From Emydura subglobosa (taxonomy: Eukaryota > Chordata > Testudines > Chelidae): 64,000 nucleotides of DNA. A model generated the notes under the pieces. The model did no database searches. It was not told the DNA's origin and worked only from the letters and a program-made list of their open reading frames with translations. This document shows, piece by piece, positions 11,598 to 23,684 of the stretch. The first letter of the stretch is position 1. The number at the start of each line of letters is the position of its first letter. Where the stretch lies: assembly GCA_007922225.1 (NCBI GenBank), contig ML679958.1, positions 59,916,862 through 59,980,861 on the forward strand, read 5' to 3'. The position numbers were made by a program, and so were the translations under genes.

Positions 11598-13018
11598 TCA
11601 TAGAATCATAGAATATTAGAGTTGGAAGGGACCTCAGGAGGTCATCTAGTCCCCCCTGCTCAAAGCAGGACTAACCTCAGCTATATCATCCCAGCCAGGG
11701 CTTTGTCAAGCCTCATCTTAAAAACCTCTAAAGATGGAGATTCCACCACCTCCCTAGGTAACCCATTCCAGTGCTTCACCAACCTCCTAGTGAAAAACTT
11801 TTTCCTAATGTCCAACCTAGACCTCCCTCCTTGCAATTTGAGACCGTTGCTCCTTGTTCTGTCATCTGCCACCACATCCTCCCTGGAACCCCCTTTCAGG
11901 TAGTTAAAGGCTGCTATCAAATCCCCCCTCATTCTTCTCTTTTGCAGACTAAACAAGCCCAGTTCCCTTAGCCTGTCCTCATAAGTCCTGTGCTCCAGCC
12001 CCCTAATCATTTCTGTTGCCCTCCGCTGCACTCTCTTCAACTTGTCTACATCCTTTTTGTAGTGGGGGGCCCAAAACTGGACGCAATACTCTAAATGCGG
12101 CCTTACCAATGCCGAATAGAGGGGAATAATCACTTCCCGCGTCCTGCTGGCAATGCTCCTCCTAATACAGCCCAATATGCTATTAGCCATCTTGACAACC
12201 AGGGCACACTGCTGTCTCATATCCAGCTTTTTATCCACTGTTACCCCCAGGTCCTTTTCTGCAGAACTGCTGCCTAGCTCGTCGGTCCCCAGTCTATAGC
12301 TGTGCATGGGATTCTTCCTTCCTAAGAGGAGGACTCTGCACTTTTCTTTGTTGAACCTCATTAGATTTCTTTTGGCCCAATCCTCCAGTTTGTTTAGGTC
12401 CTTCTGTATCCTATCCCTACCTTCCAGGGTATCTACCACTCCCCCCAGCTTGGTGTCATCTGTAAACTTGCTGAGGGTGCAATCTACCCCATCTTCCAGA
12501 TCATTAATGAAGATGTTGAACAAAACCGGCCCCAGGACCGACCCCTGGGGCACTCCGCTTGTGACTGGTTGCCAGCTAGACATGGAGCCATTGATCACTA
12601 CTCGTTGAGCCCTATTCTCTAGCCAGTTCTCTATCCATTTTATAGTCCATTCATCCAACCCATACTTCTTTAACTTGCTGATAAGAATACTGTGAGAGAC
12701 AGTATCAAAAGCTTTGCTAAAGTCAAGGTATATCACATCTACCGCCTTCCCTACATCCACAGAACCAGTCACCTCAACATAGAAAGCAATCAAGTTGGTC
12801 AGGCATGACTTGCCCTTGGTGAATCCATGTTGACTGTTCCTGATCACCTTCCTCTCTTCCAAGTGCCTTAAAATGGATTCCTTAAGGACCTGCTCCATGA
12901 TTTTTCCAGGGATTGAAGTAAGGCTGATCGGTCTGTAGTTCCCTGGATCCTCTTTCCTCCCTTTTCTGAAGATGGGCACTATATTTGCTTTTTTCCAGTC
13001 CTCAGGGACCTCCCCCTG
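11598..13018 (-). mobile_element. CR1 LINE, 5'-truncated, best-preserved copy
   Basis: On the minus strand this runs from inside ORF2 to the 3' end of a CR1. The 3' edge on the plus strand begins CATAGAATCATAGAATATTA, the usual CR1 tail of short tandem ATTCTATGA-type units. The 5' edge at 13018 is abrupt and in frame, a normal 5' truncation. Conservation of a long frame with few substitutions suggests a comparatively recent insertion. No target duplication is evident, as usual for CR1. Confidence 0.93.
11681..13018 (-). CDS. CR1 ORF2 reverse transcriptase, C-terminal part
   Basis: The open frame contains the RT domain of the CR1 clade. It would reverse-transcribe its own RNA at a nicked target site. 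From N to C one sees: [15 protein letters not shown] and [10 protein letters not shown] (fingers), [14 protein letters not shown], the palm motif [13 protein letters not shown] with the first catalytic Asp, [20 protein letters not shown], the catalytic pair in FTDDTKLGG (most CR1 copies have FADD), then the thumb and the C-terminal tail ending LDKALAGMI before the stop. The first Met of the frame is at 12979, but the frame continues without a stop to the truncation at 13018, so that Met is not a real start. The N-terminal endonuclease domain and ORF1 are missing, so this copy cannot move by itself. Confidence 0.92.
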   Translation of the reverse strand, partial: QGEVPEDWKKANIVPIFRKGRKEDPGNYRPISLTSIPGKIMEQVLKESILRHLEERKVIRNSQHGFTKGKSCLTNLIAFYVEVTGSVDVGKAVDVIYLDFSKAFDTVSHSILISKLKKYGLDEWTIKWIENWLENRAQRVVINGSMSSWQPVTSGVPQGSVLGPVLFNIFINDLEDGVDCTLSKFTDDTKLGGVVDTLEGRDRIQKDLNKLEDWAKRNLMRFNKEKCRVLLLGRKNPMHSYRLGTDELGSSSAEKDLGVTVDKKLDMRQQCALVVKMANSILGCIRRSIASRTREVIIPLYSALVRPHLEYCVQFWAPHYKKDVDKLKRVQRRATEMIRGLEHRTYEDRLRELGLFSLQKRRMRGDLIAAFNYLKGGSREDVVADDRTRSNGLKLQGGRSRLDIRKKFFTRRLVKHWNGLPREVVESPSLEVFKMRLDKALAGMI

Positions 13019-13604
13019 TTGCCATGAGCTTTTTTTGTCTTTTATCTCTTGCTAGATGCATTTTCTTAGCTCTGTAATTTCTGAATCATTTGAAGATCAG
13101 AATTGTATACACATGGTGTTTCAGTTTTCCTTTGAAAGAATGTTTTCTCACTTAAACAGCTAAAATTGATACATAATTTTGGTCTTTCTGTGGTGAAACC
13201 GTCATGGATCTTAAATGTTTGATTTTTTTAATCACAAATATCAGCAAAAAACCAACACCAAACAAAAATATCCTGAGCTTCTTGAAACTGGGAAGAACAA
13301 AACCCTCAACAAAGTCCCTTTAGGGCATCAGTGTGCAAATCTAACCTACCTGTGCACTGCTTAGCTAAGCATTAAAAAACAACCTTAAAAGGCTATCTAA
13401 GATGGCATGATCTTCTGGGCAGAGTCTGCTTTCATAGGTTTGCGCTTCTATCCCTTTGTCTTCATGAGCCTCCTCTTCATTCTCAGTTTAAAAACAATGT
13501 AATTCTTCTGTGTTTATGTCTTGCCTCTCAGCTGCTTATTTCCTACCCAAATCCCACTTCTGCAATCCAGATAGAAAAGTAGATTCCACTTAATAGTAAT
13601 CTCT
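13019..13604. other. No recognised feature
   Basis: AT-rich anonymous sequence between the CR1 and the Tigger-like element. No frame over 60 codons with any recognisable motif. Confidence 0.35.
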
Positions 13605-15770
13605 TGGTTCCCAGCTAAAAGTTGTTGTTATCTGGAAGTTGCCAATAAGTAGAAGGCACTGCTTTCAGGGGTGGGAACATAGAAAAATGAGCATGGAACA
13701 ATGATACATTGTACAGAACAGTAGTTGTGAAACTGTTTTTATTAATTTTCAGTACTAAAGAAAACCAAACATGACACACAGTAATGGATATATTATAGTG
13801 TATCACAATGCTTATAGCCAAGTTAGGAAATTTCAACTTGCTGTGTGTCACAAGAAATAACGTAAAGCAGAACACAATTCTACAGACCTGTATGAAGAAA
13901 AAGCTTTTAACCCCCACCCCCATGAAAGAAAACTTACAAAACACTTACAGTATAATATCTTTGTATGCCAAACAGTACTTTGCTTACAGTTAGTGCTCCT
14001 TATGTGTCACACAAATTAAAGTAGCACAAGATTTTACGAGTAAAAAAATAATAAAAAATAAACAATATTTAAGAACAAAATTTGTCCAGTGGTCTCTGCT
14101 TTCTGTGTTTGCTCACTTTTACCTGTAAATCCTTCTTAGTTTTGTGTGCAGCCATGGAACTGTTCTAAAAGCCATGACTCTGGCATAACGTGCAAAAAGT
14201 GTCCACCTCACATAGCTGTTCTGGGAGGGAAAGCTCTTTGGGTTCATAGTCAGATGCATTATCCTCTTGTGATTCTTCAGCCTGTTGGTGCTATACAGCT
14301 GCTGCTGTCTCCAGAAGTTCGGCATCAGAAAGCTCACCTTCCAGCTCCAAATGACTGTCACACTCAACGATGGCCTCAAATTCCTTTGCTGTTTTCTTTT
14401 TCAGGAACAGAAACATCAGCCAACATATCAGTACCCCCCAGGTGGTCATTTTCTGTTGATGAAAACCACACCTTTCTGAAGCCATTTAGATAGTCCATAA
14501 GAGAACAGCAGCCTGTGACTCCTTAGCAAGATGAAGTGCATCACTCAAAGTTGTTTTTCTGGCACCATTCACTGCTCATAGGTGTGAGTCAGCATCCAGA
14601 GAGGCAACAATGCACGCATTCAGAAAAGCACAGTTGCCTTTGAAGTTTTTAATGATGCCTGTGTCCATTGGCTGCATGACTGAGGTTGTGTTCTGAAGAA
14701 AGAATTTTAACACACTATGCGATAGCTCATCCTTAGCTGAATGAGCTGGGCAATTAAGAGACAAATGTTTTGGTCTTGTAGCCACAGCTGCCTGTTCCAT
14801 AACAGCAAACTTGTCATCCATGCATTGGCTGAGTTTCTGTAGATCACATGCAGCTCTGAATGGTGCTTAGGGAAACAGTGAGGGCACTTGTTTTTTCCGA
14901 TCACCATAAGAGGCTGTTTCTCCATCCCCTCCAAGTTTGCACAACATAGCAATGTGAATGGTCCACAGCTTTTTTCCCTCCTGCAAACACTTCTTTTAGC
15001 ATGCCCAGGCATCTGTCAGAAAAGCCCCATTGAACGAGACCATCTTGGAAGCACTGAAGATGTCATGTGACTGGTACTGCTCTAGAATGCTGGGTAAGGT
15101 GCCTGCCCTCCATTCAGTAGCTGCTAGAAAATCAGTGTCTTGATTCTTGCCATGCTCTTTATGCTAAACCATGCAGCCCATGTGCTAGGCTTTCCACTGA
15201 CTGGGTCAGCCATCAAGAAGGGCTAAAGTCCTTCCCTTGCTCTGCCACCAGCTGACTTGCTTTCTGTTTCAGCATTGCTGTGGAGAGTTGAGGCCCTTGG
15301 CCAAGCCTATGCTGAAACAAGAGCCACAGGTTTCCACCACAATCTGCTGCCTTTCCCTCACATTGATGCTTGCAGCCTCGGTATGTGCTGTTCCTGTGCA
15401 CCTGTAAAATGTTATAGCTGGTCCTCTGAATGCATGAAACAACAGACTTTGAGACTCCAAACCTCTTGGCTACTCTCACTTGCTTAGCACTCGGCTCACA
15501 TACGGCCTTCAGGAACTTTATCAGCAAAAGAAAGAGTTCCACGTGTCGGGAAGCCATGGCACAAAGCAGAAATGCTCAGCAGTGCGTGCTAAGATGCAGG
15601 AAATTGATACAGGTGGGACCTCCCTGCTAAAAATGTTGCTATTAAGCAGTATGCCTGTTGTTAATATCCAAATCCCATTAACACTGATATTAATGGGGGC
15701 GGGATTGCTTCATGGCAATATCTTCCCATTAACCAGAAGTTGCTATTTTCAGGACTGTGAGTGGACTCTA
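13605..15770 (-). mobile_element. pogo/Tigger-like (Tc1/mariner) DNA transposon, decayed
   Basis: The limits are approximate and set by the transposase remnants plus clusters of TTATCTGGAAGTTGC and ATTAACCAGAAGTTGC-like text at about 13625 and 15730, reminiscent of the subterminal repeats of Tigger elements. A clean pair of terminal inverted repeats and the expected TA duplication could not be fixed by eye. Confidence 0.6.
14576..15557 (-). pseudogene. Tigger/pogo transposase remnant (CENP-B-like HTH plus DDE)
   Basis: Three minus-strand pieces in different frames line up in the order of a Tigger transposase, a cut-and-paste enzyme related to CENP-B and JERKY. The N-terminal piece (15557 downwards) has a helix-turn-helix, QVRVAKRFGVSKSVVSCIQR. 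The middle piece (15012-14707) has FTLLCCANLEGMEKQPLMVI and GKNKCPHCFPK, matching the DDE_1 core strand. The last piece (14821-14576) has LSLNCPAHSAKDEL, the second acidic block with Asp replaced by Asn in this copy (the family has LLLDNCPAH-type text), then FFLQNTTSVMQPMDTGIIKNFK, the highly conserved NTTS.xQPMDxGII motif. Frameshifts and stops between the pieces make it non-functional. The minus-strand frames at 14119-14485 may be its C-terminal acidic tail. Confidence 0.85.
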
Positions 15771-17360
15771 ATGTATTCATACTCTCTGGGCTCAGCTTTG
15801 CTGCTGCTTTCATCCATCTGCCAAACCTGTGGGGAAAAGACAGTAAAAATTTAGGAATCACATCTTAGCAAAATTCACTACCTAGTGCTTCAGTTGAACA
15901 AGCCTAGAGTCATCAATATGACAAAGAACAGTGCTGCTTGGCTTATCGCATATAACAAGAGCTGTGTGAAACTTTCATAATGATGCCAGAAACCAGGCAG
16001 CCCTCTTTTTCTGGTTTCGGGGTTTGATACAACTTCAAGACAGCTACACAAAACTCTATAAGAACCTACAGCATGTTAGAACTGAGCTTGGAGCAACATC
16101 TGGTTAGAATGGAGACTATGCAAACCCCAGTTATGCTTGGCATGGAATCAGTCCATGGTTTCATATCAGCTGAGTATTGGGATTTTGGATTAATTCAAAC
16201 CAAGAACTCATGCTGAAAATCCAGGGAGCGCCTAGCCAGAATCCACATTCAAAGGTGACCAAAAAAAAATGTCCCTGTGTGAACTGAGCATCCCTCAGTT
16301 CCACTCAAACAGGGAGTGGTAATCTACTGAAGAAGTGAAAGATGTGGAAGCATGTCCAAGGGTGCACAATAAGTTAAATACAATTATCTGCTCCCATCTG
16401 GAGCTCCCAGAAGCTTAGGGAAAGAAAAGCAGTACCTTGATTTATGGCTAGATTATGTGGGAGTGCAGTGGAAGGAGAGAGAGAGAGAGTAAGGAGCCTC
16501 TCCCCCTGGTACCTGCTGCCTAAGAACTGGGCAGAACTGCAGTCCCTGTTCTCAGGGGTGCACAGGAACTGCTCCCTAATTACTGCCCTAGGCATGTATG
16601 GCACCCTAAAGGGAGCTTGAAGGGGCAGAGATTGGATAGAGATAGGGCATGGCCCTCTGCGCTGCCTGATAGAGCTGGCCAGGAACATAGAGGAGAGAAT
16701 ATCGCACCTCTATAAGAGACAATTTGCGTGCCCCACCACACACTGGGTGATTCTGGGAGGCGTTCTGCTCACAGAGGTGAAATGCCTCCAGTGCTTCCTC
16801 TGGTACAACGTTACTCTGCCCTCTGCCTCTCTTACTCTGCATACTGCTTGGTGTGTGCAGAAATGGTGTGGGGGAACCCGTGATGATTTCTGACTTAGTT
16901 TAAAACCCAAAGGCATGGAAAGGAGGAAGGAAAAGGCTAATTCATAAATTGCTAGAGATTGGACCTGACTGGAGAATTGCAGATGAATTTTAAAACCATT
17001 CATAGTACCTGGTTAGGGTTTGGAATGTATCCAACCTATATTTGTGCAAGTGTGTGTGGTAAAAAAATGACTGTAGTTTGTTTTGAATTGTGATTTAAAT
17101 AACAAAGGGATTGTTCAAATGGTTAGAATGTCTAGCTTTAGAGTGCATTTTGATTGATAGGTGTCACTGACAGTCATCAAAACAAATCATCATATGCTTA
17201 ATTGACCTTAATAGGACCAGTATTAAGATTCATGTTTGGACAAAATATGGCTCCCTGAACGGACAATTCATTTTAGCACTTGTTTTTTGCAATGATGCTT
17301 GTATTATATAACAGTTTTTTGTTGCATCTGTATCTCTCCCAGCTTGAGCTTTCAATGACC
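15771..17360. other. No recognised feature; GA-rich run near 16475
   Basis: A (GA)n tract lies at about 16474-16489. The 104-, 97- and 78-codon minus-strand frames across 16374-17003 have no recognisable motif and overlap each other in different frames, so I treat them as chance. Confidence 0.35.
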
Positions 17361-17365
17361 AATGA

Positions 17366-17688
17366 GGGTGAAATTCAGACCTGTGTGAATGCCCATACCA
17401 GGCCTATGCACCTGTGCTGCTGCATATTGAGGTTGTATAACGAAGACTTAAGTAGATTTTCAGTATTGCGTAGAATTGTGCTGGCCCCCTGCACACAGAG
17501 AAATTTCATGCATTTGTGACAGCAATCCTTTTACACACACCAATAGTCCCAGTACTTATGGGAGTCTGATCTACCCACATGAGAAAGGGTTGCAGACTTA
17601 GGTTCTAAGAATGGGCTGCCTGCAGCATTTTATATTGCAAAATAAAGGTAAATCTTGCTGGCCGTTTGCATAGGGGTGAATTTCACCC
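17366..17688. mobile_element. Small DNA element with GGGTGAAATTCA terminal repeats
   Basis: Left end GGGTGAAATTCA and right end TGAATTTCACCC are exact 12-base inverted repeats. TGA follows on the right (17689-17691) and precedes on the left (17363-17365), a possible 3-bp duplication. The interior also folds partly on itself. Not coding. Confidence 0.7.
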
Positions 17689-17691
17689 TGA

Positions 17692-19180
17692 ATACATAAG
17701 AATAGCTTAATTCAGGTACAAAGGTTTAGGCTAATGACATTTATACCCCTGAAATCAGGATTTATAATGGGAAGCCTGACTAATCACTCAGCACAATACT
17801 GTATTTATTGGTTAATTTGTTTGTTTGCCTGTTTTAGCGCCTCTTATCTCCTCTTGAAATTGAATTTTTTTCCCTCTCTCATTCTGCTGCAATTTAGCAG
17901 ACATTTCAGGAGAGTTTTCTTTACAGAACATCAGACAAACACAAGAGTCCAAGTGTGCTATTGATGATGGCATCACCTGATCTCCTGAAAGCCAGCAGGG
18001 AACCTGTTTTCCAAGTTTCTAAGTTTTAGCAGAATATATCTCGGCCTTTTACAAATATGTTATAGTAAATCCCTAACAATTCAGTTCAGAGAAATATTTA
18101 TCAGGCTTACCGATAATTGGCTGCTCTGAGTGAATATTAGCAAGAATTGCGCTTACTTTGAAAACAGATTGTTTTACTATTTTATGCAAAAAATATTAGT
18201 GCATGACTATGTCCTATTTTTTTTTTTTATTTAAATAGATGTTCAAAAAGAGAGAAACCTTGGTCAAAAATTTTCACAGACTTTTAATGCCAGATGAGAC
18301 CACTGCGATCATCTGTTCTGACCTCCTGCATAACATAGAACTTAGAACGATTCCTGAATGCAGCTCTTCAGTTTGCAATTACACTTATGTTGTTCTGTGA
18401 ATGCTGTGTAATTCAAGATTATCTATATGTGTATATATGACATCTTGTCTAAATCCCGGAAAATATGTTCAATTTTTCTTGTGTGTAATCTTTTTTTCAC
18501 ATGAGGATTCCCATTAGTTTCTTTATTGCAGGCAATAAGTTTCAAGGTCTCAGCATTCTTAACAATTAGTTGGGAATAATTCTCAAACTCTGTGGACCTG
18601 GTATAAAACTTGTTGTTCAAACACAATGGGAACTCTTCGGTAGGAAGGATAACATGTAGAGGCTGCAAAATCAGACCCCTTATTCTTTATTGCATAAAGA
18701 TGCAATAGTCAATGGCATGTGTATCTGAGTGACCTAAATATTAGGGTATTTCCAGGTCCTGGCAGGCATTGCTATGGGGAAGATTTTCAAAAAGAGATCT
18801 AATCCTCTTTATAGTTGCTGAGTAGCTCAAGTAAGAAAGCTATTAACATCTTGTTAATTTCCCATTCCTTTGAAAGATGCAGCTTCCTTCTTAAACATTA
18901 TTATTTTTTCTTTCCGTGGGTTGATCCACATCTTCCATGGATCATGCAATAAGTAACCTCTTCCTAGTTCTGTAAAGCTAGTTTGCTGTTACCTGCTCAG
19001 GATATTTACACAGTGGAAGTTAGGGCTGTTCTATGAATGTATTCCTGTGCTGCCCCCATATGGTTCATTACTTCAGTTCAGTGGTTGCTTTGGGAACATG
19101 TAAATATTCTGAAGAGAGAAATTTACCTCAGTGTGACTGGAAATCTTAACTTCTTGCTCTCTCTCGGATTCTGAAAACCA
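17692..19180. other. No gene; one CR1 tail scrap within
   Basis: Mostly anonymous AT-rich DNA with a T-run near 18220. The CR1 scrap is listed separately. Confidence 0.35.
18272..18415 (-). mobile_element. CR1 LINE 3'-end fragment
   Basis: Plus-strand text CCAGATGAGACCACTGCGAT followed by CATCTGTTCTGACCTCCTGC and CATAACATAGAACTTAGAAC is the reverse complement of a CR1 3' terminal region of the kind that normally reads ...GTCAGACTAGATGATCACAATGGTCCC. Only this tail is present. Short and diverged. Confidence 0.75.
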
Positions 19181-19182
19181 AA

Positions 19183-19345
19183 GGCCTGTTCTTCATTGCC
19201 CTGCACTTCGTGTAGTCACTTACACTTGTGCAAAGTGAATGCAACAGGGGTGTCGAATGCTACCATTCAGACCTGCTAGTATTTTACAGACACCTTGAAC
19301 TAATGTAAATGGCTACACAAGATGCAAAGCAGTGGAAAATCTGGT
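19183..19345. repeat. Short palindromic MITE
   Basis: The left arm CTGCACTTCGTGTAGTCACT and the right arm (reverse complement CTTTGCATCTTGTGTAGCCAT) pair around a centre near 19262. The element looks like a widespread amniote hairpin repeat. No coding content. Confidence 0.55.
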
Positions 19346-21745
19346 CTGTTATATGCCTTTATAGCATTATTGAGAGAAAATCTGAAATTGTAGTATCTCC
19401 ACATCACTGACATATAATCTGCTACAAAAGAAGCTAATCATAACCACCATAGACCAGCTGGGTATCTGATCATGTGATGCTTTATCCATCATTTCATACT
19501 ATACAAAACATATCACAATACATCTCTATTTTACTTTGGCTTTCCAGCTTCGAACAACCAATTATGGGAGTCCTGTATGTCACAGAAAAGGCTTTTGAAG
19601 GTTCACCATTAGCTCTTATCTACACCTGGCATCCAGTTACTTCCTCCCAAAATTCTGCCCTAAGAAACTTCTGCAAGACCCTGATGGATTTAATTTGGAG
19701 TACTATGCAAGAGAAGAATTTGACTTTTACAGCTGGTATTTTCAAAAGGAACCTCAGGGAGTTATGGGATTTGGACACCTTCCTCTCTAGGGCTCCTTTG
19801 AGAATCTCAGCCATAATTTTTGTCTCTCTTTAATGCTGACTATTTGAGCTATGCTGCAAAGACACAAATTCAACCATGAGCTAGGCACATATGTGTCGCT
19901 CAGCGTAAATGTGATGAAATTACAGCATCCTACCGTCTCTGCTAACTGCCACGAAGGTGCTAATGAGCCTAGCTTCTCTAATAACGGGTCCTTGGTTTGT
20001 ACAGCATACGTATTGCAATGGCAGCCTTCCTAGGATTTCCATGGGACTGCCAGGGACATGTTTGAAGAACAAGAGGAGACTGGCAAAGTGCTGCATCGCC
20101 AGCACCTGCCTTGCTACAATGTTTCTGCCATGTACTTAATTAAAAGTAGCGCTGAACAAGGGCTGCTGGAAGGCTAGAATTGAACTACGTTATGCCTAGC
20201 AGCATAATATGTGGTCTTCCTCACTGATGGTTTGAGGCCTGAAACAGTACACAAACTGCTGCTGCTGCTGCTACTGCCACCCATTAGAGAGTCCTCTTAA
20301 AGTGACAGAGTTAATGCTAGGATCCCCACAAGCTTTACATTTCTTATTCAGAGAAAGGCATTTTTTGTTGGAGTAAAGGCAGTAGTTTAATGTTACACTA
20401 GTACGTGCATCACAAGTAAGATGCAAAGGTGATCATAAGTCATAAGTTATGTCAAGACTGTTGGTATGTCATATCATTTCTGGTGTTCTGCCAATACTGG
20501 ATTTTTGTCAGAGACTTCTAGATGTGTATCACCCTTACTGCTATATTAACAAAAACAGTAAATACCTATTTCCAGTTGTAACACTACCTACATTGTTTAA
20601 ATAAGAGCGGAGTATGGGCAAAATTTTCATCTGAGAGCCAGACTGATATTCTGCTCTCTACAGGTGTAGGTCTCCCATTGCCATCAGAGCAGAACATTCG
20701 TTGTGTGGATGTGAGTGCTGAATTTGCTGTGTGCTGTTCTCCTTGGAGCACAGTTTCAGTCTGACTCGGGGCTGTACGAGATATGACATAGGGCAGTTAA
20801 GGCCTGCACCTGAGGTTTGCTGAGCAATCTCAACACTCACTGAAGGAGCACACCCTTTAATAGCAATCAAACGTATTGCTAAGGAGGCCTCTTTTGGGTA
20901 AGGTATAGGATCTTTTCTGCTGCCACTGTCACACAGTAGAGGAACATACCTCCCTGTTTCTAGAGTAAGAACCTTTGGTCTCTTGCCAAGGCTAGATAAA
21001 AAATGAATTCCCTCAAAAAATAGTGACAAATTACCTGCAATGTGTTCATGCCTATAAAAGAAAAGGGATGATTTATCTTTCTCTGTTGACTAAGGCAGTT
21101 AATTCGTAATGTTACACAATTATGAGTAAAATATCAGGAAATAAAACTTAAAGGGTTGTTTAATGACCAAGGGAAAAGTGGCTTTTGTCTTCAGTAAATT
21201 ACTGCACATCTTGAACATTTAGGATTCAACTGTTTAGCCAATTGTATTTCTTTTAAGGTACAATGAATATTAGTGATAGACAAATTTCAAAGTTCCAGAG
21301 TGTGGGGTTCCTTGAGCTGTTCATCCAAAGGTTCAGATGATTATCCCTGCATCTTGAAACTGCATAACTGGTCTGCAGGCCTCAGAAAAGTAAGCTTTCT
21401 CCTTGCTTTGGGTAGTTTGCAAAGTTTGCTTCAGATCCTCACTAGTACATAGGTGCCCAAAGATGAAAAGGAGTTGAACAATTATTTACTGTCACAATGT
21501 TTTATAATCTCAGATGAGGCTTGGTTTCAGTAAAAGGTTAGAGAGGTTTTCATGTCACCTGGCTGCATTTGCCTAGCCATGGTTAATATGAGCCTTAAAA
21601 ATAACTACAGAATTCCGAGTTTCATTAGCTGTCATTTGGCAGTTTGATGGGAAAGACTTACATTTCAATCACACTATTATCTTTGCCTATTCACATAAAA
21701 TTTTCTCTCAGTACTGAACATTCATTAATATGACTGGACAAAATA
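19346..21745. other. No recognised gene; short CTG repeat
   Basis: A (CTG)n run of about five units lies at 20258-20274. Open frames of 119 codons (19474-19833, plus) and 123 codons (20658-21029, minus) have no recognisable domain, biased composition or conserved motif and are probably chance. Confidence 0.35.
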
Positions 21746-21749
21746 TGCA

Positions 21750-21843
21750 TTAAGGTCCAACTTCAGCAATACATTCAAGCACATGTTTGACTTTAAGCAT
21801 GTGCTTAAGTCCTTGCATATTCACGTGCTTTGCTAAACAAGGG
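21750..21843. repeat. Palindromic short repeat (AAGCACATG/CATGTGCTT type)
   Basis: Contains AAGCACATGTTTGACTTTAA followed by GCATGTGCTTAAGTCCTTGC and CACGTGCTTTGCTAAACAAG. The same hairpin family is present at 42040-42180. These are small non-autonomous repeats common in sauropsid DNA. Confidence 0.55.
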
Positions 21844-22689
21844 CCAAAGTGAAAACTTTCTTTTCACTAGCTGTAGACAACTTCCATCAGCAAATATTGT
21901 GCAATGCCAGTGCTTCTAGAGTACTGATTTATCATTCTCTGCCACTACCGCACTTCAATATCTCTATTATAAAGTGTAATAGTTTTGGATCATTACTGTA
22001 GAAAATTCAATACATTGTATAAGGACAACATATTATAAAATGCTACAGCTAAGCTTTTCAAAACTGAATGCCTAAAGTTAGGCTTCTAGGACCTATAAAA
22101 GTGGCCTGACGTTCAAAAGTGCTGAGCATCCAGCAACAACATTCATTGAAGGCACAGGTTTGAAAATCTTGGCTTCTCACTATTTTGTAGAACTGTTAGA
22201 AAATAAGAATTTCTATTCCACAGGAAATTCTGACATTTTGATTTGTTTTCATCCAGAATCAAGATGCAAACAAATCAAAATTATCTAATTTTTTCCACAA
22301 GAACAAAAATTTTCATTTTAGAAATGTTGAAACATCTAATTTAGAATTGGCTTGACACTAAGGCCTAGTCTACACTAGATTGTTTTGTCAAAAAAGGTCA
22401 GCTTTTTTCAACAAGACAATGCTGGTGTACACACTGCAATCATCCCCCTCCCACTGAGAAAACTTCCCTGTTTTTTCAACAAAATAAAACCACCTTGATG
22501 AGAGGCGTAGAGCTCTTTGCACCAAACTTTTAGCGACAAAGCTTCAGTGTAGACACCGCGCTTGGTTATGTCACAGTAAATGGCCTCCATGAAATGGCCC
22601 ACAGTGCCCATCCTGACCATTCTGGCCATCAGTTTGAAGTCTGAGACTCTGGAGCCACCCGCCCCTCCCCTTTTAAAGTCCCAGGAACT

Positions 22690-23268
22690 TTTGAAATTCC
22701 ACATCCTGCTTGGTCAGCATGGAAAAAGCTCACATCTCATCTTCCCAGCAGACCACGCACTCCACGCAACAAATGCTGTCCCGCTTGGCACACACCAGAG
22801 CTGCTGGATCTGATCGGCATTTGGGGAGAGTCAGCCGTGCAGTCCCAGCTCTGCTCCAGCTGAAGGAACACTGATAACTTCAGCCAGATTTCTCGTGCCA
22901 TGGTGGGGAAGGACTCTGAGCAGGACACGATGCAGTGCCGAGTGAAAATCAAGAAGCTGAGGCAGAGCTATCAGAAGGTCAGGGAAGCAAACTGCACTCT
23001 GATGCAGAGCCAAAAAGCTGCCGCTTCTACAAAGAGCTGGAAGCTATCCTCAGCAGCGACCCCCACCTCCATCCCCAAGATGCCCCTGGAAACCTCTGTG
23101 GCTCCACAGCCACCAGACACTGGAATCAACCCTGACAAAGAAGTTGTCTGTGAGGAAGTGGAGTTGGAGGACAACCCAGAGCTGGGGATCGGTTTGCTTG
23201 GTGAGGTTGGGAGTCAGGAGCTGTTCTCAGCTCCAAAAGGTTGCAGCCAACCCCAGCCCTACAGCTGA
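22690..23268 (+). pseudogene. Harbinger Myb/SANT-like DNA-binding protein, first part
   Basis: This is the accessory gene of Harbinger elements, whose product binds the transposon ends and helps bring the transposase to the nucleus and target. The plus-strand reading shows the Myb/SANT trihelix region: NFSQISRAM, then CRVKIKKLRQSYQKVREANC (22930-22992), the signature of MSANTD-type domains. A one-base shift follows. The other frame continues with SCRFYKELEAILSSDP (about 23010-23060), after which the first frame resumes with an acidic segment (EEVELEDNP) and SQELFSAPKG. The N-terminal helix region (about 22700-22900) is present but broken by a stop. The tail of the gene is at 25020-25490 beyond the CR1 insertion. 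Host genes of the MSANTD class are related; the terminal repeats and adjacent transposase show this is the transposon copy. Confidence 0.82.
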
Positions 23269-23684
23269 GGCATTCAGGATTCAGGGGAGGGGAGCTCTGG
23301 TATGTGTTTGGAAGCTGATGCTGCTTGTGTACATGAGGCATCGGGGTCCTTAGTTTGGCTAAAACATAGGTACTTGAAGGGATAGAAATGCATAACAGTA
23401 GCTGTGTTTCCATATGTTTTCCCATTCCCTTGCACAGGTAGGCAGTGCAGCTGAGATGCATGTTGAGATTTCATGGGTGCCCTCCAGTGAGATCTCTAGG
23501 AAACTTTCCTGTAGGTACTCTCCAATTCTCTGCTTCAGATTCCTTGGCAGAGCAGCTCTGTTCCTTCTCCCATTTTAGGAGACTTTTCCTTGCCATTCGG
23601 CAATCACTTGTGCGGGGATGAAAGCAACACACAGGTGGGAAACATAGGCACCCAGTTTGAAGCTGCTCGCATGGAGGAGATCAT

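Noticed and set aside
20658..21029. 123-codon minus frame
   Set aside because: No recognisable motif; isolated and without exon boundaries.
22580..23353. A host MSANTD-type gene
   Set aside because: The SANT-like gene lies within Harbinger ends next to a transposase and carries a frameshift, so it is the transposon's own gene.
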